Below are positions 48,976-58,936 of a stretch of 64,000 nucleotides of DNA, piece by piece. The stretch lies in NCBI GenBank assembly GCA_001599355.1, contig BCGQ01000003.1, positions 870,468-934,467 on the forward strand, in the 5' to 3' direction. Both the position numbers and the translations under genes were made by a program. Source of the stretch: Nakazawaea peltata. Its lineage: Eukaryota > Ascomycota > Pichiomycetes > Alaninales > Pachysolenaceae. The notes under the pieces are model-generated. The model saw only the letters and a program-made list of their open reading frames with translations, was not told where the DNA came from and ran no database searches. Position 1 is the stretch's first letter, and each line of letters begins with the position of its first letter.

Positions 48976-49473
48976 TTAGTTTTCTGGAACGTCGATTTCA
49001 CCAGCATCAATAGCTTCAATGATAGCGTGTGGGTTCTTGTATTCAACTCTGCAGCCGACGGATTGGGCAGTACCCAAGATTTCCTTGGTGACAGAAGCTA
49101 ATGTCTTACCGAAAGACTTCTCTCTCATTTGTCTAGCAATGTTGAAGATCTCTTCCAATGGAATGTTACCGTTGTGCTTGACGTTCTTCTCCTTCTTTCT
49201 GTCTCTTGGAGCCTCCTTCAAAGCGGTGATAACCAAAGAGGAAGCAGATGGGACAACAGAAGCCTCAGCTTGTCTGTTTTGGATCTTCAATTGAACAGTG
49301 ACCTTAATACCCTTGAATTGCTTGGTGGCCTTGGCGATATCTTCACCGACCTTCTTTGGGGACAAACCTAAAGGACCAATCTTTGGGGCCAAAGCGGAGG
49401 AAGCACCAACTTCACCACCAACGGCTCTCAAGTAAAGGTATTTGACTTCAGATGGATCGAACTTTGGAGGCAT
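48976..49473 (-). CDS. RPL12: 60S ribosomal protein L12 (uL11)
   Basis: 165 residues, the family length. uL11 forms the base of the ribosomal P-stalk and binds the GTPase-associated rRNA. The sequence is almost that of S. cerevisiae Rpl12: [48 protein letters not shown]. Signature residues of the C-terminal RNA-binding domain (LGTAQSVGC) are present. I find no CTG codon in frame, as expected for the most highly expressed gene here. No intron in the coding region. Confidence 0.98.
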   Translation of the reverse strand: MPPKFDPSEVKYLYLRAVGGEVGASSALAPKIGPLGLSPKKVGEDIAKATKQFKGIKVTVQLKIQNRQAEASVVPSASSLVITALKEAPRDRKKEKNVKHNGNIPLEEIFNIARQMREKSFGKTLASVTKEILGTAQSVGCRVEYKNPHAIIEAIDAGEIDVPEN

Positions 49474-49830
49474 GACGACTTGATATAGTTAAATTTAACA
49501 AAAATGTGATTCTTTGTTCAACTTAATTGTTAATTAAAACAGACTATCTAAAGAAAATTTTTTAAAATCTAAGAAATTAAATTGGAATATGAAAAAACAG
49601 GGAAAAAATTTTTTGGGTGAAAAAAAATTTTCGACTATTGGGGGGAAGTTTGGTGTTATGATGTAGAGGGGAAATGCGCAGTGGAAAAATAATTTTATAT
49701 TATGAGCCAGTCACGAAGTGTGCTAGGGTTGCAACCCTAATTTTGGTCAGAGGGGAAACACCCCCAATTCACTACTGTAAGGCATACTTTAAATGGGGTT
49801 CATATTCATCTCTTCATTAACTTCTATATA
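49474..49830 (-). promoter_or_regulatory. RPL12 upstream region
   Basis: 357 bp without a gene. Besides A/T runs (RRPE-like, 49555-49630), it holds a perfect 16-bp palindrome resembling paired Tbf1 sites (49724-49739) and TCACGAAGTG (49711-49720), a degenerate Cbf1-type E-box. Confidence 0.5.
49724..49739. promoter_or_regulatory. Tbf1-like palindrome upstream of RPL12
   Basis: TAGGGTTGCAACCCTA is its own reverse complement and contains the Tbf1 core (A)ACCCTA in both orientations. Tbf1 with Cbf1 drives ribosomal protein genes in several non-Saccharomyces yeasts. It lies 251-266 bp upstream of the RPL12 start. Confidence 0.6.
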
Positions 49831-52248
49831 TCATTTCTTCTCCAGAACACTATAAAATGGGAATGCCTTATAATATCCTTCCCTCTCAACCTTGATATCA
49901 TAAGTGATACCCTTACACTTCTCAGTAAAACTAGAAGCATCGCCCATCAAATTCTTCGATAACGAATTAGCAGTCAATAAGATGCCCACACTACTCTTGG
50001 TGAATTGTTTGTATAAGGACATTTTCTCACTAAGGACAAATTCATTTGAGCTTTTTGGCAGTTCTGGGGCTGTCAATTTACTAGTAACAATTGTCTTTAC
50101 TTGGTTACAGATTTCCACTGTCTGGTTCAAGATCAGTAATTTCAGTGGTACAGATGAAGCATTGGACACTAGTCTTTGTCTGACATGGACCCAGTTTTCA
50201 TAGTCTGGGAATTGAGGTACTCCTACAGATGAAAAAGATTTCATCTTCAATCCGTAACTTAAAGATTCCGGGATCTTATTGAATTTGGGCATCTTCAACA
50301 AATTCAAGTCATACATGACAGTAAATAAATGCTCATTCAGTTGAGCTAATAATTTGATCACTTGGTATTCTTCGATCATGGTCTCGAATTTGGATATAAT
50401 GATATCCAATTGAGGAATGATTTGCTCGGTCTTGAATTTATAGGTTTCTTTCAATTGTTGTTTCTTCTCTCCCAGTTTCTGTTTCTTAATCTTCTTACTA
50501 AGATTCAGAATGGCTACTTTCTTATATTCATGAGCAGATTTGATTCGTTCAAGATGATTAACCATGACTTCACAAAGATACTTGATATACCAATACATGG
50601 AATGTAATTCCCATGACTTGTAGATCTCTAATTCCACACCTTTCAAGCATACTTCTAACATTGATCTCAATTTTTGATAGTAAACCCATGATGAGATTGG
50701 CATGGATGGGATTTCTTCACCGTCAGAAGACATTTTAAAGAAATCATAAACTTGATATTGTTCTTTGATCTCGGTCTCAAATTGTTCGGTGCGTACTTGT
50801 AACAGATCCCATACTAAAATCGCACGATTGAAATGTTGTCTTTGACGACATGGATTTTGTGAAACTGTTAAAATCAATGAATAATATGCACTTTCTATAT
50901 GATTTAACAACTCGACAACGTCTTTATTGAAATTTGGAGAAGAACCTTTCTGAAATTCCAGGAAAAGATTCGAATCAAAACATGTCATACTGTTTAAATC
51001 ATCCACCAAAAGAGAGATGAACGATTTTTGAGAGTTCCCCATAATAGACTTATCATCTCTTACGAGGAACAATTGTAAAATCAGTCTGGACACAACATGA
51101 CAAGGTCTGTGTCTTTTATCCATGAACAGTTCAAGGAACATTGAAAGATCGGATACGGATCTCACTGTGGATATTAACATCATTGACTTCAAATCTTCCA
51201 CCATTCTTACTGCCTCGTCAATAGCATCTTGAATTTGGTCCATTTGACGATGACTTGGAGGAAGGAAATTATCATTTCTTTTCTGAACACCTTTAGATAT
51301 GAAACCTTTTGGTAATTCGGGGAGTGAGGAATAATATTCTTTATCATTCGAGAGATCCTTGAGGTGAATTAATGCAGACTCAAGGAACTTCAAATCTCTT
51401 GGAACCTTCTCATTATAGACATCTATTTGTAAGGAGAGAATTTCGTTGAATTGGGCAAACGATTTGGACACATTCAAGAGAGTGATGATTCTGGTCTTAC
51501 GTGCTGAATCAACGTCCTCGCATGAATTAAGCCATTCAATTGAAGAATCAACATCTAACAAGACTTCCTCCGTATTTATAGCCGTAAGAAAATCAAATCC
51601 CATAGTTGTAGTAGTAATATCTTCTTCTTCATATAAAACACCAGCTTGACCTAAAATCAAGATATTACGGATGAAAATCATCAATGCCCTTGTATAACTC
51701 AACAAAACTTTATGAACTAAAACCATTTGAGGATCATTATGATCCAAATCAACAACCCCAAAACTGCATGTCTTTAAGCTCTGACGATCATAATTCGATA
51801 ATGCTTCTTCAATATACCTACAGGATAAGACGGTCACTGGTAACGATGAAGTATTCAACCATGTCATTGTTAGTCCGAATAAGTTGATCATCACATTCAA
51901 GACTGTTTCATCGTCCCTTGGCGCTGCTGTATCGAACTCTAATTCCTCCTTGGATAGAGCGATAAGACCCGTGTCCAATACTTTGTTGGATACTTCTAAT
52001 GCCCTTGTACCTTCGAATAATGCGAAATATTTACTTTTGACAATATCTCCGACATTGATATCTGATTGAGTTAGTAACGTGATCTCGAGTGTAGGTCATT
52101 AGGTCAGTACTTACCTTTTGTGGAGTCGAAAAATTGGTCCGTCACATCGATGTAGCTCTCATCGGTGGTGGCTGGTGGAGGAGTTAGTAATTGCAGGTCG
52201 GGGAATGATCTGTAAGTAGGACTTACCATTAGAGGGTATCGTACTCAT
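49831..52248 (-). CDS. MAK10: NatC N-acetyltransferase auxiliary subunit Mak10 (three exons)
   Basis: Exons 52248..52227, 52171..52115 and 52061..49831 join in frame to 769 residues (S. cerevisiae 733; NAA35 in animals). Mak10 anchors the NatC complex (Mak3, Mak31) that acetylates N-terminal methionines followed by bulky residues. Exon 2 gives SYIDVTDQFFDSTK, matching S. cerevisiae DQLVDVTSLFDEL; exon 3 begins with SKYFALFEGTRALEVSNKVLDTGLI, matching DPRFDLFEGTHSLEVNNSKLDSSLI. Later blocks are LPVTVLSCRYIEEALS, GVLYEEEDI, CRQRQHFNRAILVWDLLQ and SVGVPQFPDYENW. An intronless reading would lose the conserved N-terminal 54 residues. Confidence 0.93.
52062..52114 (-). other. MAK10 intron 2 (53 nt)
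   Basis: 5' site GTAAGT, branch TACTAAC at 52076-52070, 3' end AATCAG. Branch A to last base is only 9 nt. It is separated from intron 1 by a 57-nt exon. Confidence 0.92.
52172..52226 (-). other. MAK10 intron 1 (55 nt)
   Basis: 5' site GTAAGT after 22 coding bases, branch TACTAAC at 52189-52183, 3' end CACCAG. Branch A to last base is 12 nt. Confidence 0.92.
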
Positions 52249-52973
52249 TTTTTGGAGTACTTTCGGAAACACCTTGACAATGCGCTGTGACCTGTGTCAA
52301 TTCAAGTCTGGCGGTTAGGTCAGATTTTTCATTTCCGAGTCGGGGTCTCCATGTTTTTCTTAGGAGATTTTAGTTATTGTACGTGTGCGCGGGACAGGGA
52401 CAGGTACGCGGAAAGTAGTTAAGGGGACAGAGTTAAAGAACAGAGTTACAGAACAGAGTTCTAGTGAAACAGAGTCAAGAACAGAGTCAAGATGACAAAC
52501 ACTTTTGAATTTACTCTTAAAGGGGCTAGTTAAAAATTGTGAAGAAAATTTATGGAGGGTTTGTTAGCGAGAATTGAAAGATCATATAAAAATATAAAAT
52601 ACCCCCTTTATGAGGAAGTAGTGGACGTTGGGGGAGGGGGTAGAGGCGTGGCTAGTGATATTCACTGGACGACTATGTTTGATTGCTACATTCTGATAGA
52701 TGGATATGATGAAGTTACTATTCTGGTTGTATTGTATGGTGGTTTATAGATTTACCATCCACTCATAGCACCTTTAATTTCGTGATATATAATTTATTTA
52801 CCACAAAGTCAATACTTCTATTTTATAATTTCAATTATCAATTAGATCATAATTTCGCTTGGAGAAATTAGTTAAGTTAGTAAATTTAGTTCTTTTTCTA
52901 AGACAACCCTCCCCTATATATCGCGCAACTACATTTCAACTATTACACTCTCCATTTATTATGCCGAATAGAC
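52249..52973. promoter_or_regulatory. MAK10 upstream region and 3' flank of the hydantoinase gene
   Basis: 725 bp. The TTTTCTTAGGA element is at 52355-52365. Five ACAGAGT words (52427-52433, 52440-52446, 52453-52459, 52469-52475, 52481-52487) form a degenerate tandem repeat with 12-16 bp spacing. A small open frame at 52552-52749 has no recognisable features. The rest is A/T-rich. Confidence 0.4.
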
Positions 52974-55958
52974 TTATTTAGGCCCATACTCATCAATAAC
53001 ACTAACAGGCTCAACTGGAGATCCAATTGGATTATACTTGATATGCTCGAAAGCTGGACCAAATGCAACTGGTCCACCAATTTGTAATCCCTTCTCAGAA
53101 GTCCACATATAGTTTGGTGCCATACCCAATACAAACACTTGTAATCCGTATCTGTAATCTTGAGTACCAATGGCATCACCGGTATCGTTATCACAAACAG
53201 CGATCAAATCTGGAACAGAACAAACTGGGTCCCATTCACCGGTCTCCTTGTTCAACTTCTCACAACAAATGTTCTCATTCTTGAATGGGATTCTGAATTT
53301 GTCATCGGATGGAGTCTCGATCTCAACCTCACCGTATACGTGACCTTTGAAAAGCTTTCTACTGACACCAATGATCTTTCCTCTGAGTAACAACTTACCA
53401 TGATGACCATCACCACCAGCGGCGTCTAAGATTTGTTTAGGTAAGCTTTCAATGTCACTCTTCGATCTGGCAATCATGACAGCTCTACCGATTCTCCAAG
53501 CCAAAGAGATGGTATGGTGACAACTGGCTTCTTCCAATTCGGAACAAGGTTGAGGACGACTGGTACAAGCAACGGAAGCTCCTACTTCGGCCAAAGCAGC
53601 TCTAACCATTCTCTCCAAGTGCTTAGTGGTCTTAGCACTACTGAACACCAGGTCGTTACCGTTACCATCGGACATAGTAAGTGGATACATTGGAATGTCA
53701 TAGATGGTGGTGACGATTTGTTGTAATTCTGGGTAAGCTCTACCCATCAAATCTATATCAATGACTGGGATATCGTAGTTGGATTTCAATCCCATACGAA
53801 TACCCAGAAGACCATTTCCACCACCAATTTCACAACAGATAACACCTGTAATCTTCTTTTGAGTATAAGTTTCCATCAGGTTCATAGAATCGTGGTATTC
53901 AGGTCCTCTTAATTGTTCACATCCAACTGTTGGACTACCGGCACCACCAGTAGTGACGATACCTCCAATGCCATCTTCAGCGTATTTGATAGCATCTTTG
54001 TAGTGGACAACCTTAGCAACATTAGTTGGATCAGCCTTCATCAAAGAACTAATTTCCAAGTAGGCTGGGTATGGGTTACCTCCACCTCCACAACCTAAGA
54101 TGTAGGCACCGAGTCTAATGTAGTTAAGATCAACTAACGAGATAATCCATTCTCTCTTCTCATTGATAGTTGGTTTATAGTTCTCATGATCGATATCTTC
54201 TTCTTCTTCATCTTCTTCGTGGATCAGATCGGCTCCTTCAGAAGCGAAAGCAGAATCTTTATAAATCTCCTCAGACTTCATCTCGAAGACCTCTGAGGTT
54301 TGACTCAGGAATACTTCCGACAAACGTTTGTAGTCGACATCACCGACAACCTTAAGCTCGAAAGAGAAAGTCTTGTCTACATAAGGAACAGGTTCCATCT
54401 TATAGTCGATGACTTCTACGGATTCTCTAACAGCACCCTTCTCGACAATGGCATCAGTACATCTTTGGAGCAAGTTTTTGTAAATTTCATCTTTCTCAGT
54501 CTCAATGGTTTGAACAACCTTGATATCTTGAACATCTTGAGACAATTTACCCATAGCAGCACCAATAGCATTGGCAACTTGGTAGAATGGAGGTCTCAAA
54601 ACCATAGAGGTCCCGTCAACCTTTTCTTCCTCTGGGACAATGAAGGATCCACCACCAACAAGAATCAAAGGCAATGGCTCTGGAGATGTTCTAAGCTTGT
54701 CAATGACTCTCTCCATCTTATGAACTAATACCTTGTTGAATTTCTTGTAGAAGTCCAGATCGAATTTACCCTTAACCAACTTGGAATCTCCGATCTTGAG
54801 ATCTTCTTCAAGCCTGGAAACGGTAACATCAGTAGTGGTAGTGGTCTCACCACCAAATACTAAACTCTTGGTGACAATATCAGCACCTACAGAGTCAGGA
54901 CCAATGGTCAAGGTTCCATCAGCTTCTTCTCTGACGATAGAACCACCACCCAATCCTACACTTTCGACGAAAGGCATGGAATAGTTCATTCTAACACCAC
55001 CAACAGTGGAGAAACTTGAAGATAATCTTGGGAATCCCGATGGTAATAATAATCCGACATCTAAGGTGGTACCACCGACATCACCAATGACGACAGACTT
55101 ACCACTAAGTTCCTTAATTGAGGAACACAAGTACTTAGCACCTCTCATGGAGTTGGTAGCACCACTGGAGAAGGTTCTAATAGCACATCTTCTGGCCTCA
55201 GCAACGGTTAAGATAGTACCATTGTTTTGGGTCAAGAAGACAGGACATTGCAAACCATGCTTTCTGACAGCAACGACGAAAGAGTTAATGATCTTTTGGG
55301 CAAATCTGATAATGGAAGTGTTCAAAATAGTGGCATTCTCTCTTTCAATAAAGTTAATACCAGCAATTTCATGGGACAAAACAACGTTATAATCCTCACC
55401 TAACTCATCCTTGATGATCTTTTCAGTACGGATTTCGTGTTCTGGGTTCAAATTGGAGAAAATACCAATGACTGCAATGGACTTAATACCAAGTTTCTTA
55501 ATTTCTTGACAGTGCTTTCTAATCAGAGCTTCATCTAAAGGTTGAATCTCTTCAGTACTGATTCTATGACCACCGTCGATGTATCCGACATAACCATCCA
55601 TGATTCTCTTCAAACCTTTAGGGAAATCGGAATATGGCAGTACATTTTTGGAGTATGGACCGACCAAACGTAAGACGGCCACCTTATCTAATCTAGATCT
55701 ATCACGTTCGATGATGGCATTGATGAAATGGGTGGTACCGATAGTGATGGCTTGAACGTTTTTCTTGTCGACATGCTTCAGGCTGTTGAACAATTCACCA
55801 ATGGCCTTTTCAATACCATCAGAAACATCCGGAGTAGTAACACTTTTATTCCAAGCTAAGACACCTTCTCCGATGGATTTTTCCATCAGCAGAGGATCGA
55901 TCAAGACAGAGTCTGTGTTGGTTCCACCAACATCTACACCAATCAAGTATTGAGACAT
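52974..55958 (-). CDS. Hydantoinase/oxoprolinase - DUF917 fusion protein
   Basis: 994 residues. The N-terminal about 540 residues are a HyuA-type ATP-dependent hydantoinase/5-oxoprolinase: GVDVGGTNTDSVLID (ASKHA phosphate loop), TIGTTHFINAII, and VIGDVGGTTLDVGLLLPSG. After an acidic linker (about 575-605) comes a DUF917 domain (about 610-985): LGCGGGGNPYPAYLE, VTTGGAGSPTVGCEQLRGP, CCEIGGGNGLLGIRMG, VIDIDLMGRAYPELQ. Enzymes of this family open cyclic amides (hydantoins, oxoproline, thiohydantoins) using ATP. The fusion is known in other fungi; the substrate is not. It shares a GATAAG-rich promoter with the adjacent NCS1 permease. Distinct from the larger 5-oxoprolinase (Oxp1), which has a HyuB half instead of DUF917. 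Confidence 0.85.
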   Translation of the reverse strand: MSQYLIGVDVGGTNTDSVLIDPLLMEKSIGEGVLAWNKSVTTPDVSDGIEKAIGELFNSLKHVDKKNVQAITIGTTHFINAIIERDRSRLDKVAVLRLVGPYSKNVLPYSDFPKGLKRIMDGYVGYIDGGHRISTEEIQPLDEALIRKHCQEIKKLGIKSIAVIGIFSNLNPEHEIRTEKIIKDELGEDYNVVLSHEIAGINFIERENATILNTSIIRFAQKIINSFVVAVRKHGLQCPVFLTQNNGTILTVAEARRCAIRTFSSGATNSMRGAKYLCSSIKELSGKSVVIGDVGGTTLDVGLLLPSGFPRLSSSFSTVGGVRMNYSMPFVESVGLGGGSIVREEADGTLTIGPDSVGADIVTKSLVFGGETTTTTDVTVSRLEEDLKIGDSKLVKGKFDLDFYKKFNKVLVHKMERVIDKLRTSPEPLPLILVGGGSFIVPEEEKVDGTSMVLRPPFYQVANAIGAAMGKLSQDVQDIKVVQTIETEKDEIYKNLLQRCTDAIVEKGAVRESVEVIDYKMEPVPYVDKTFSFELKVVGDVDYKRLSEVFLSQTSEVFEMKSEEIYKDSAFASEGADLIHEEDEEEEDIDHENYKPTINEKREWIISLVDLNYIRLGAYILGCGGGGNPYPAYLEISSLMKADPTNVAKVVHYKDAIKYAEDGIGGIVTTGGAGSPTVGCEQLRGPEYHDSMNLMETYTQKKITGVICCEIGGGNGLLGIRMGLKSNYDIPVIDIDLMGRAYPELQQIVTTIYDIPMYPLTMSDGNGNDLVFSSAKTTKHLERMVRAALAEVGASVACTSRPQPCSELEEASCHHTISLAWRIGRAVMIARSKSDIESLPKQILDAAGGDGHHGKLLLRGKIIGVSRKLFKGHVYGEVEIETPSDDKFRIPFKNENICCEKLNKETGEWDPVCSVPDLIAVCDNDTGDAIGTQDYRYGLQVFVLGMAPNYMWTSEKGLQIGGPVAFGPAFEHIKYNPIGSPVEPVSVIDEYGPK

Positions 55959-56962
55959 ATTGTAGTATGAGTTCTCTCTATAAAGTGGTCTACAGACTTG
56001 TCGTCCAATTGACTGGTTTCCGATACTATCTAAAAGCTTATATATGTTTGGCCGTTAAGCAGGAGAGCGGATGTGTTTCCCAAAAGGGAAATGGGGGAGC
56101 TTACGTTTTAGGCATCGCTTCGTAGGATTCGGGGGAAATCTGATCCAAATTATTGCATTGCAGGGAATAAAAGCAGCAGAATACCGAAAGAGGTACAGAT
56201 ATCATGAATTAAGCTTGTCGGATGATTCCAACATCACTGGTCTGATAAGCAGTAGCTTTTGTGTTTGATTCGATTGATTGATAGCGCGGGATTTTGACCT
56301 GCATTAGTGAGTTTACTTTTTCCTCGTTTACACCTGCAGTTTGAGAGTGCTGAGGCGGAGATGAATGGTGATAGACGGTGCTGATATCGCCGGTGCAGTA
56401 TAAAAGTCGATAAATATTTAGGGATTTTTGGAAGTTCAGACACTTTGTAGAATATAACCAGGCTCTAGCATCCAATGCCCATTTGGTTACTCACCTATTA
56501 GTTTCAACTCAGCATAATATGTAGGAATTAACTAGCGAGCGACCCCCTTTTTTTCTTATATGCGTAGCTAGACCTTTCTCTTTTTCCATCGGAATTAGTC
56601 CTGTTTCCTGTTTTGTTTTACAATCTTGGGTGTCGCAGCCGCTCCTCGCCTATCACAAACACAAATCCCGAGCATTTGATAAACTCTATTTTCACACAAT
56701 CAAAAACTTTCGTGATAAGATAAGCATTTTTATGCATGCGTTGACGTAAAATTAACCTTTTTCGGATAAGCCTCTAGTCAGAGCCGATCTCAGGAACTTA
56801 TTTCCTAGTATTGATTAGGATGATGAGATATGGGAATCTTATCAGGAAATCAGCCAACAATCTTGGCAGTGCAGTGTATTTTCATTTATAAATCGACCAA
56901 CCTCTCAACGTCGTTGACCAGCTTCTCCTGTTAAAATCAGCTAAATCCTTAGTATTGTTATA
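55959..56962. promoter_or_regulatory. Shared promoter with GATA sites, hydantoinase / permease pair
   Basis: 1004 bp between two divergent starts. GATAAG occurs at 56244-56249, twice overlapping at 56714-56724 (GATAAGATAAG), at 56765-56770, and inverted at 56838-56843. Such clusters bind Gln3/Gat1-type GATA activators of nitrogen catabolite-repressed genes. Confidence 0.55.
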
Positions 56963-58672
56963 ATGTCTGCTATTTATAACGCTCTTAAGCTTAAGTCGAC
57001 TGAGCTGGCTGCAGTCACCTCCTTGAGAAATGCAGACTTGATGCCTATGAACTCCCAGCGTAGAACCTGGACTTACAACACTTTCTTGTTCTTCTGGGTT
57101 ATTGACAAGCTGCTTGTTGGTTCTTGGAATGGTGCTTCTTCTTTGTTATCCTTAGGTTTCAATGTCGGCCAAACCATGGGTATTATTCTTATTAGTTTTG
57201 TATTCATTGTGGGATTATGTCTTTTGAACGGTCAAATTGGTTCCGAATACTTTATCGGTTACACCGTCTCCATGAGATTAATCTTTGGTATCAGAGGCTC
57301 TCAATTGGCTGTTATGATCAGAAGTATTTTAAGTTTTGTTTGGTATGCCTCTCAGCTGTTCATGGGTGGTCTTTTGATGGTTGTCTTACTTTCTACATGG
57401 TCTAAATCATTCATGGAAATGAGCAACCCATTCCCAGATACTGTAAACTTCACCCTGCAACAACTTATTGGTTTCGTTATCTTCCAGGTCATCAGTATTC
57501 CATTGATGTTCGTCAAGCCAGAGAAGTTGAAGCCATATATGATTTCTTCTTCCTCGTTATCTTTCCTTGCTATGGTTGGTATCTTTATTGCCGCCATCAA
57601 GACTAAGGACATCAAGGGATTGGGTTCCTTGATGACTGCCAAAGCCACTATTTCGGGATCTACTTTCTCTTGGCAATTCCTTTATGGTATCTGTTCTGAG
57701 TTCTCTGGTTTGGCTAGTGGTGTCGCCAACATGATGGACTACACTCGTTTCTCTAACAGAAGATCTGCTCCAATTCCAGGTATTTTGGTGGCCTTCTTCT
57801 CCATTGGAATCGTTATTCCTATCTTTGGTTTGTTGACCGCATCTGTCATGAAGGACAAGTATGGTGTCGCTTACTGGAAGCCAACCGATTTCATGATGGT
57901 TTGGTTAGAAGACACTTATACTCCACCTGTCCGTGCTGGTGTATTCTTTGCTACTCTTTTCTTCACCTATGCTCAATTGACTTTCAACGTCATGGGTAAC
58001 GGTGTTGCTGCCGGTATGGATCTTTCTGGTATTTGGCCAAAGATGATCAACATCCGTAGAGGTACTCTTATTTGTGCTGTTATGGTCTGGGTTATTCAAC
58101 CTTGGAACTTCTATAACAGTCTCACTGGACTGAACACTGGTCAAGTATTCGTACTGGTTATGAGTTCTTTCTCCGTGTTTGTCACTCCATTGATTGCCTG
58201 TTTGTTGTGTGACTTCTTTGTCATTAGACGCAGAAAGATCAGATTATCTCTGCTTTACTCCAACGATCCTAACGGTATTTACTGGTACTGGCATGGATTC
58301 AACCTCAGAGGTTTGTTTGCCTTTGCTTGTGCCGCAGGTCCAGGTATTGCAGGTTTAGTTCACACGGCCAATGACAACATGAAGGTCTCCAAGGGTATTC
58401 AATACTTCTACGATGGTGTATTCTTCTTTGGTTTCTGTATTGCCTTTTTCGTCTACTATGTTGGCCACAAGATCTGGCCAATGCCAGGGATTGACGAAGT
58501 CGATGAAGTCGACTACTTCAATATCTATTCCCCAGAGGAATTAGAGAGAAAGGGACTTATGAGTTACGAGGAGTACCAGGCCAGAGGTGGTAGTGCTGAG
58601 AAGCTTAATGAAGTTGAATCTGACAGTGCAGATGAAGTCATCATCAGCGTCGAGGACAAAGCTAAATTTTAG
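56963..58672 (+). CDS. NCS1-family nucleobase/hydantoin-type permease
   Basis: 569 residues with about 12 membrane segments. It belongs to the nucleobase:cation symporter-1 family, Fur-type branch (uracil, uridine, allantoin, thiamine permeases): NADLMPMNSQRRTWTYNTFLFFWV near the N-terminus, LNGQIGSEYFIGYTVSMRLIFGIRGS, SGVANMMDYTRFSNRRSAPIPG, QPWNFYNS, and LIACLLCDFFVIRRRKIRLSLLY..NPNGIYWYWHGFNLRGLFAF. Bacterial Mhp1 of this family imports hydantoins. Next to a hydantoinase-like gene, a cyclic-amide substrate is plausible, but uracil or allantoin cannot be excluded. Confidence 0.87.
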   Translation: MSAIYNALKLKSTELAAVTSLRNADLMPMNSQRRTWTYNTFLFFWVIDKLLVGSWNGASSLLSLGFNVGQTMGIILISFVFIVGLCLLNGQIGSEYFIGYTVSMRLIFGIRGSQLAVMIRSILSFVWYASQLFMGGLLMVVLLSTWSKSFMEMSNPFPDTVNFTLQQLIGFVIFQVISIPLMFVKPEKLKPYMISSSSLSFLAMVGIFIAAIKTKDIKGLGSLMTAKATISGSTFSWQFLYGICSEFSGLASGVANMMDYTRFSNRRSAPIPGILVAFFSIGIVIPIFGLLTASVMKDKYGVAYWKPTDFMMVWLEDTYTPPVRAGVFFATLFFTYAQLTFNVMGNGVAAGMDLSGIWPKMINIRRGTLICAVMVWVIQPWNFYNSLTGLNTGQVFVLVMSSFSVFVTPLIACLLCDFFVIRRRKIRLSLLYSNDPNGIYWYWHGFNLRGLFAFACAAGPGIAGLVHTANDNMKVSKGIQYFYDGVFFFGFCIAFFVYYVGHKIWPMPGIDEVDEVDYFNIYSPEELERKGLMSYEEYQARGGSAEKLNEVESDSADEVIISVEDKAKF

Positions 58673-58936
58673 TTAATTCTATATCTCATACTAATATATC
58701 TTATGTTGTTGAATTTATGAACTTTAAAAAGTGTAGAGAATAGACGCAAGTCTTAATAGTGAAGAAAAAAGGGATACTCTGCGCATAAAGAAAAAATAAT
58801 TCTAGTCTGCGAAATTACTTAAGGTGCCAGAACAGGGATACAATTTTTGGTAACGCAGAGCATTTCAGGAGGGTATAAAAGGGGGATAGGTAGCAATATC
58901 GATATGGAACTCAATAATACTCTATAGTAACTTGCT

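Noticed and set aside
52552-52749. 65-codon frame starting with ATG between MAK10 and the hydantoinase gene
   Set aside because: A glycine run comes from a G-rich patch; no conserved motif or signal is seen. A real small gene cannot be fully excluded.
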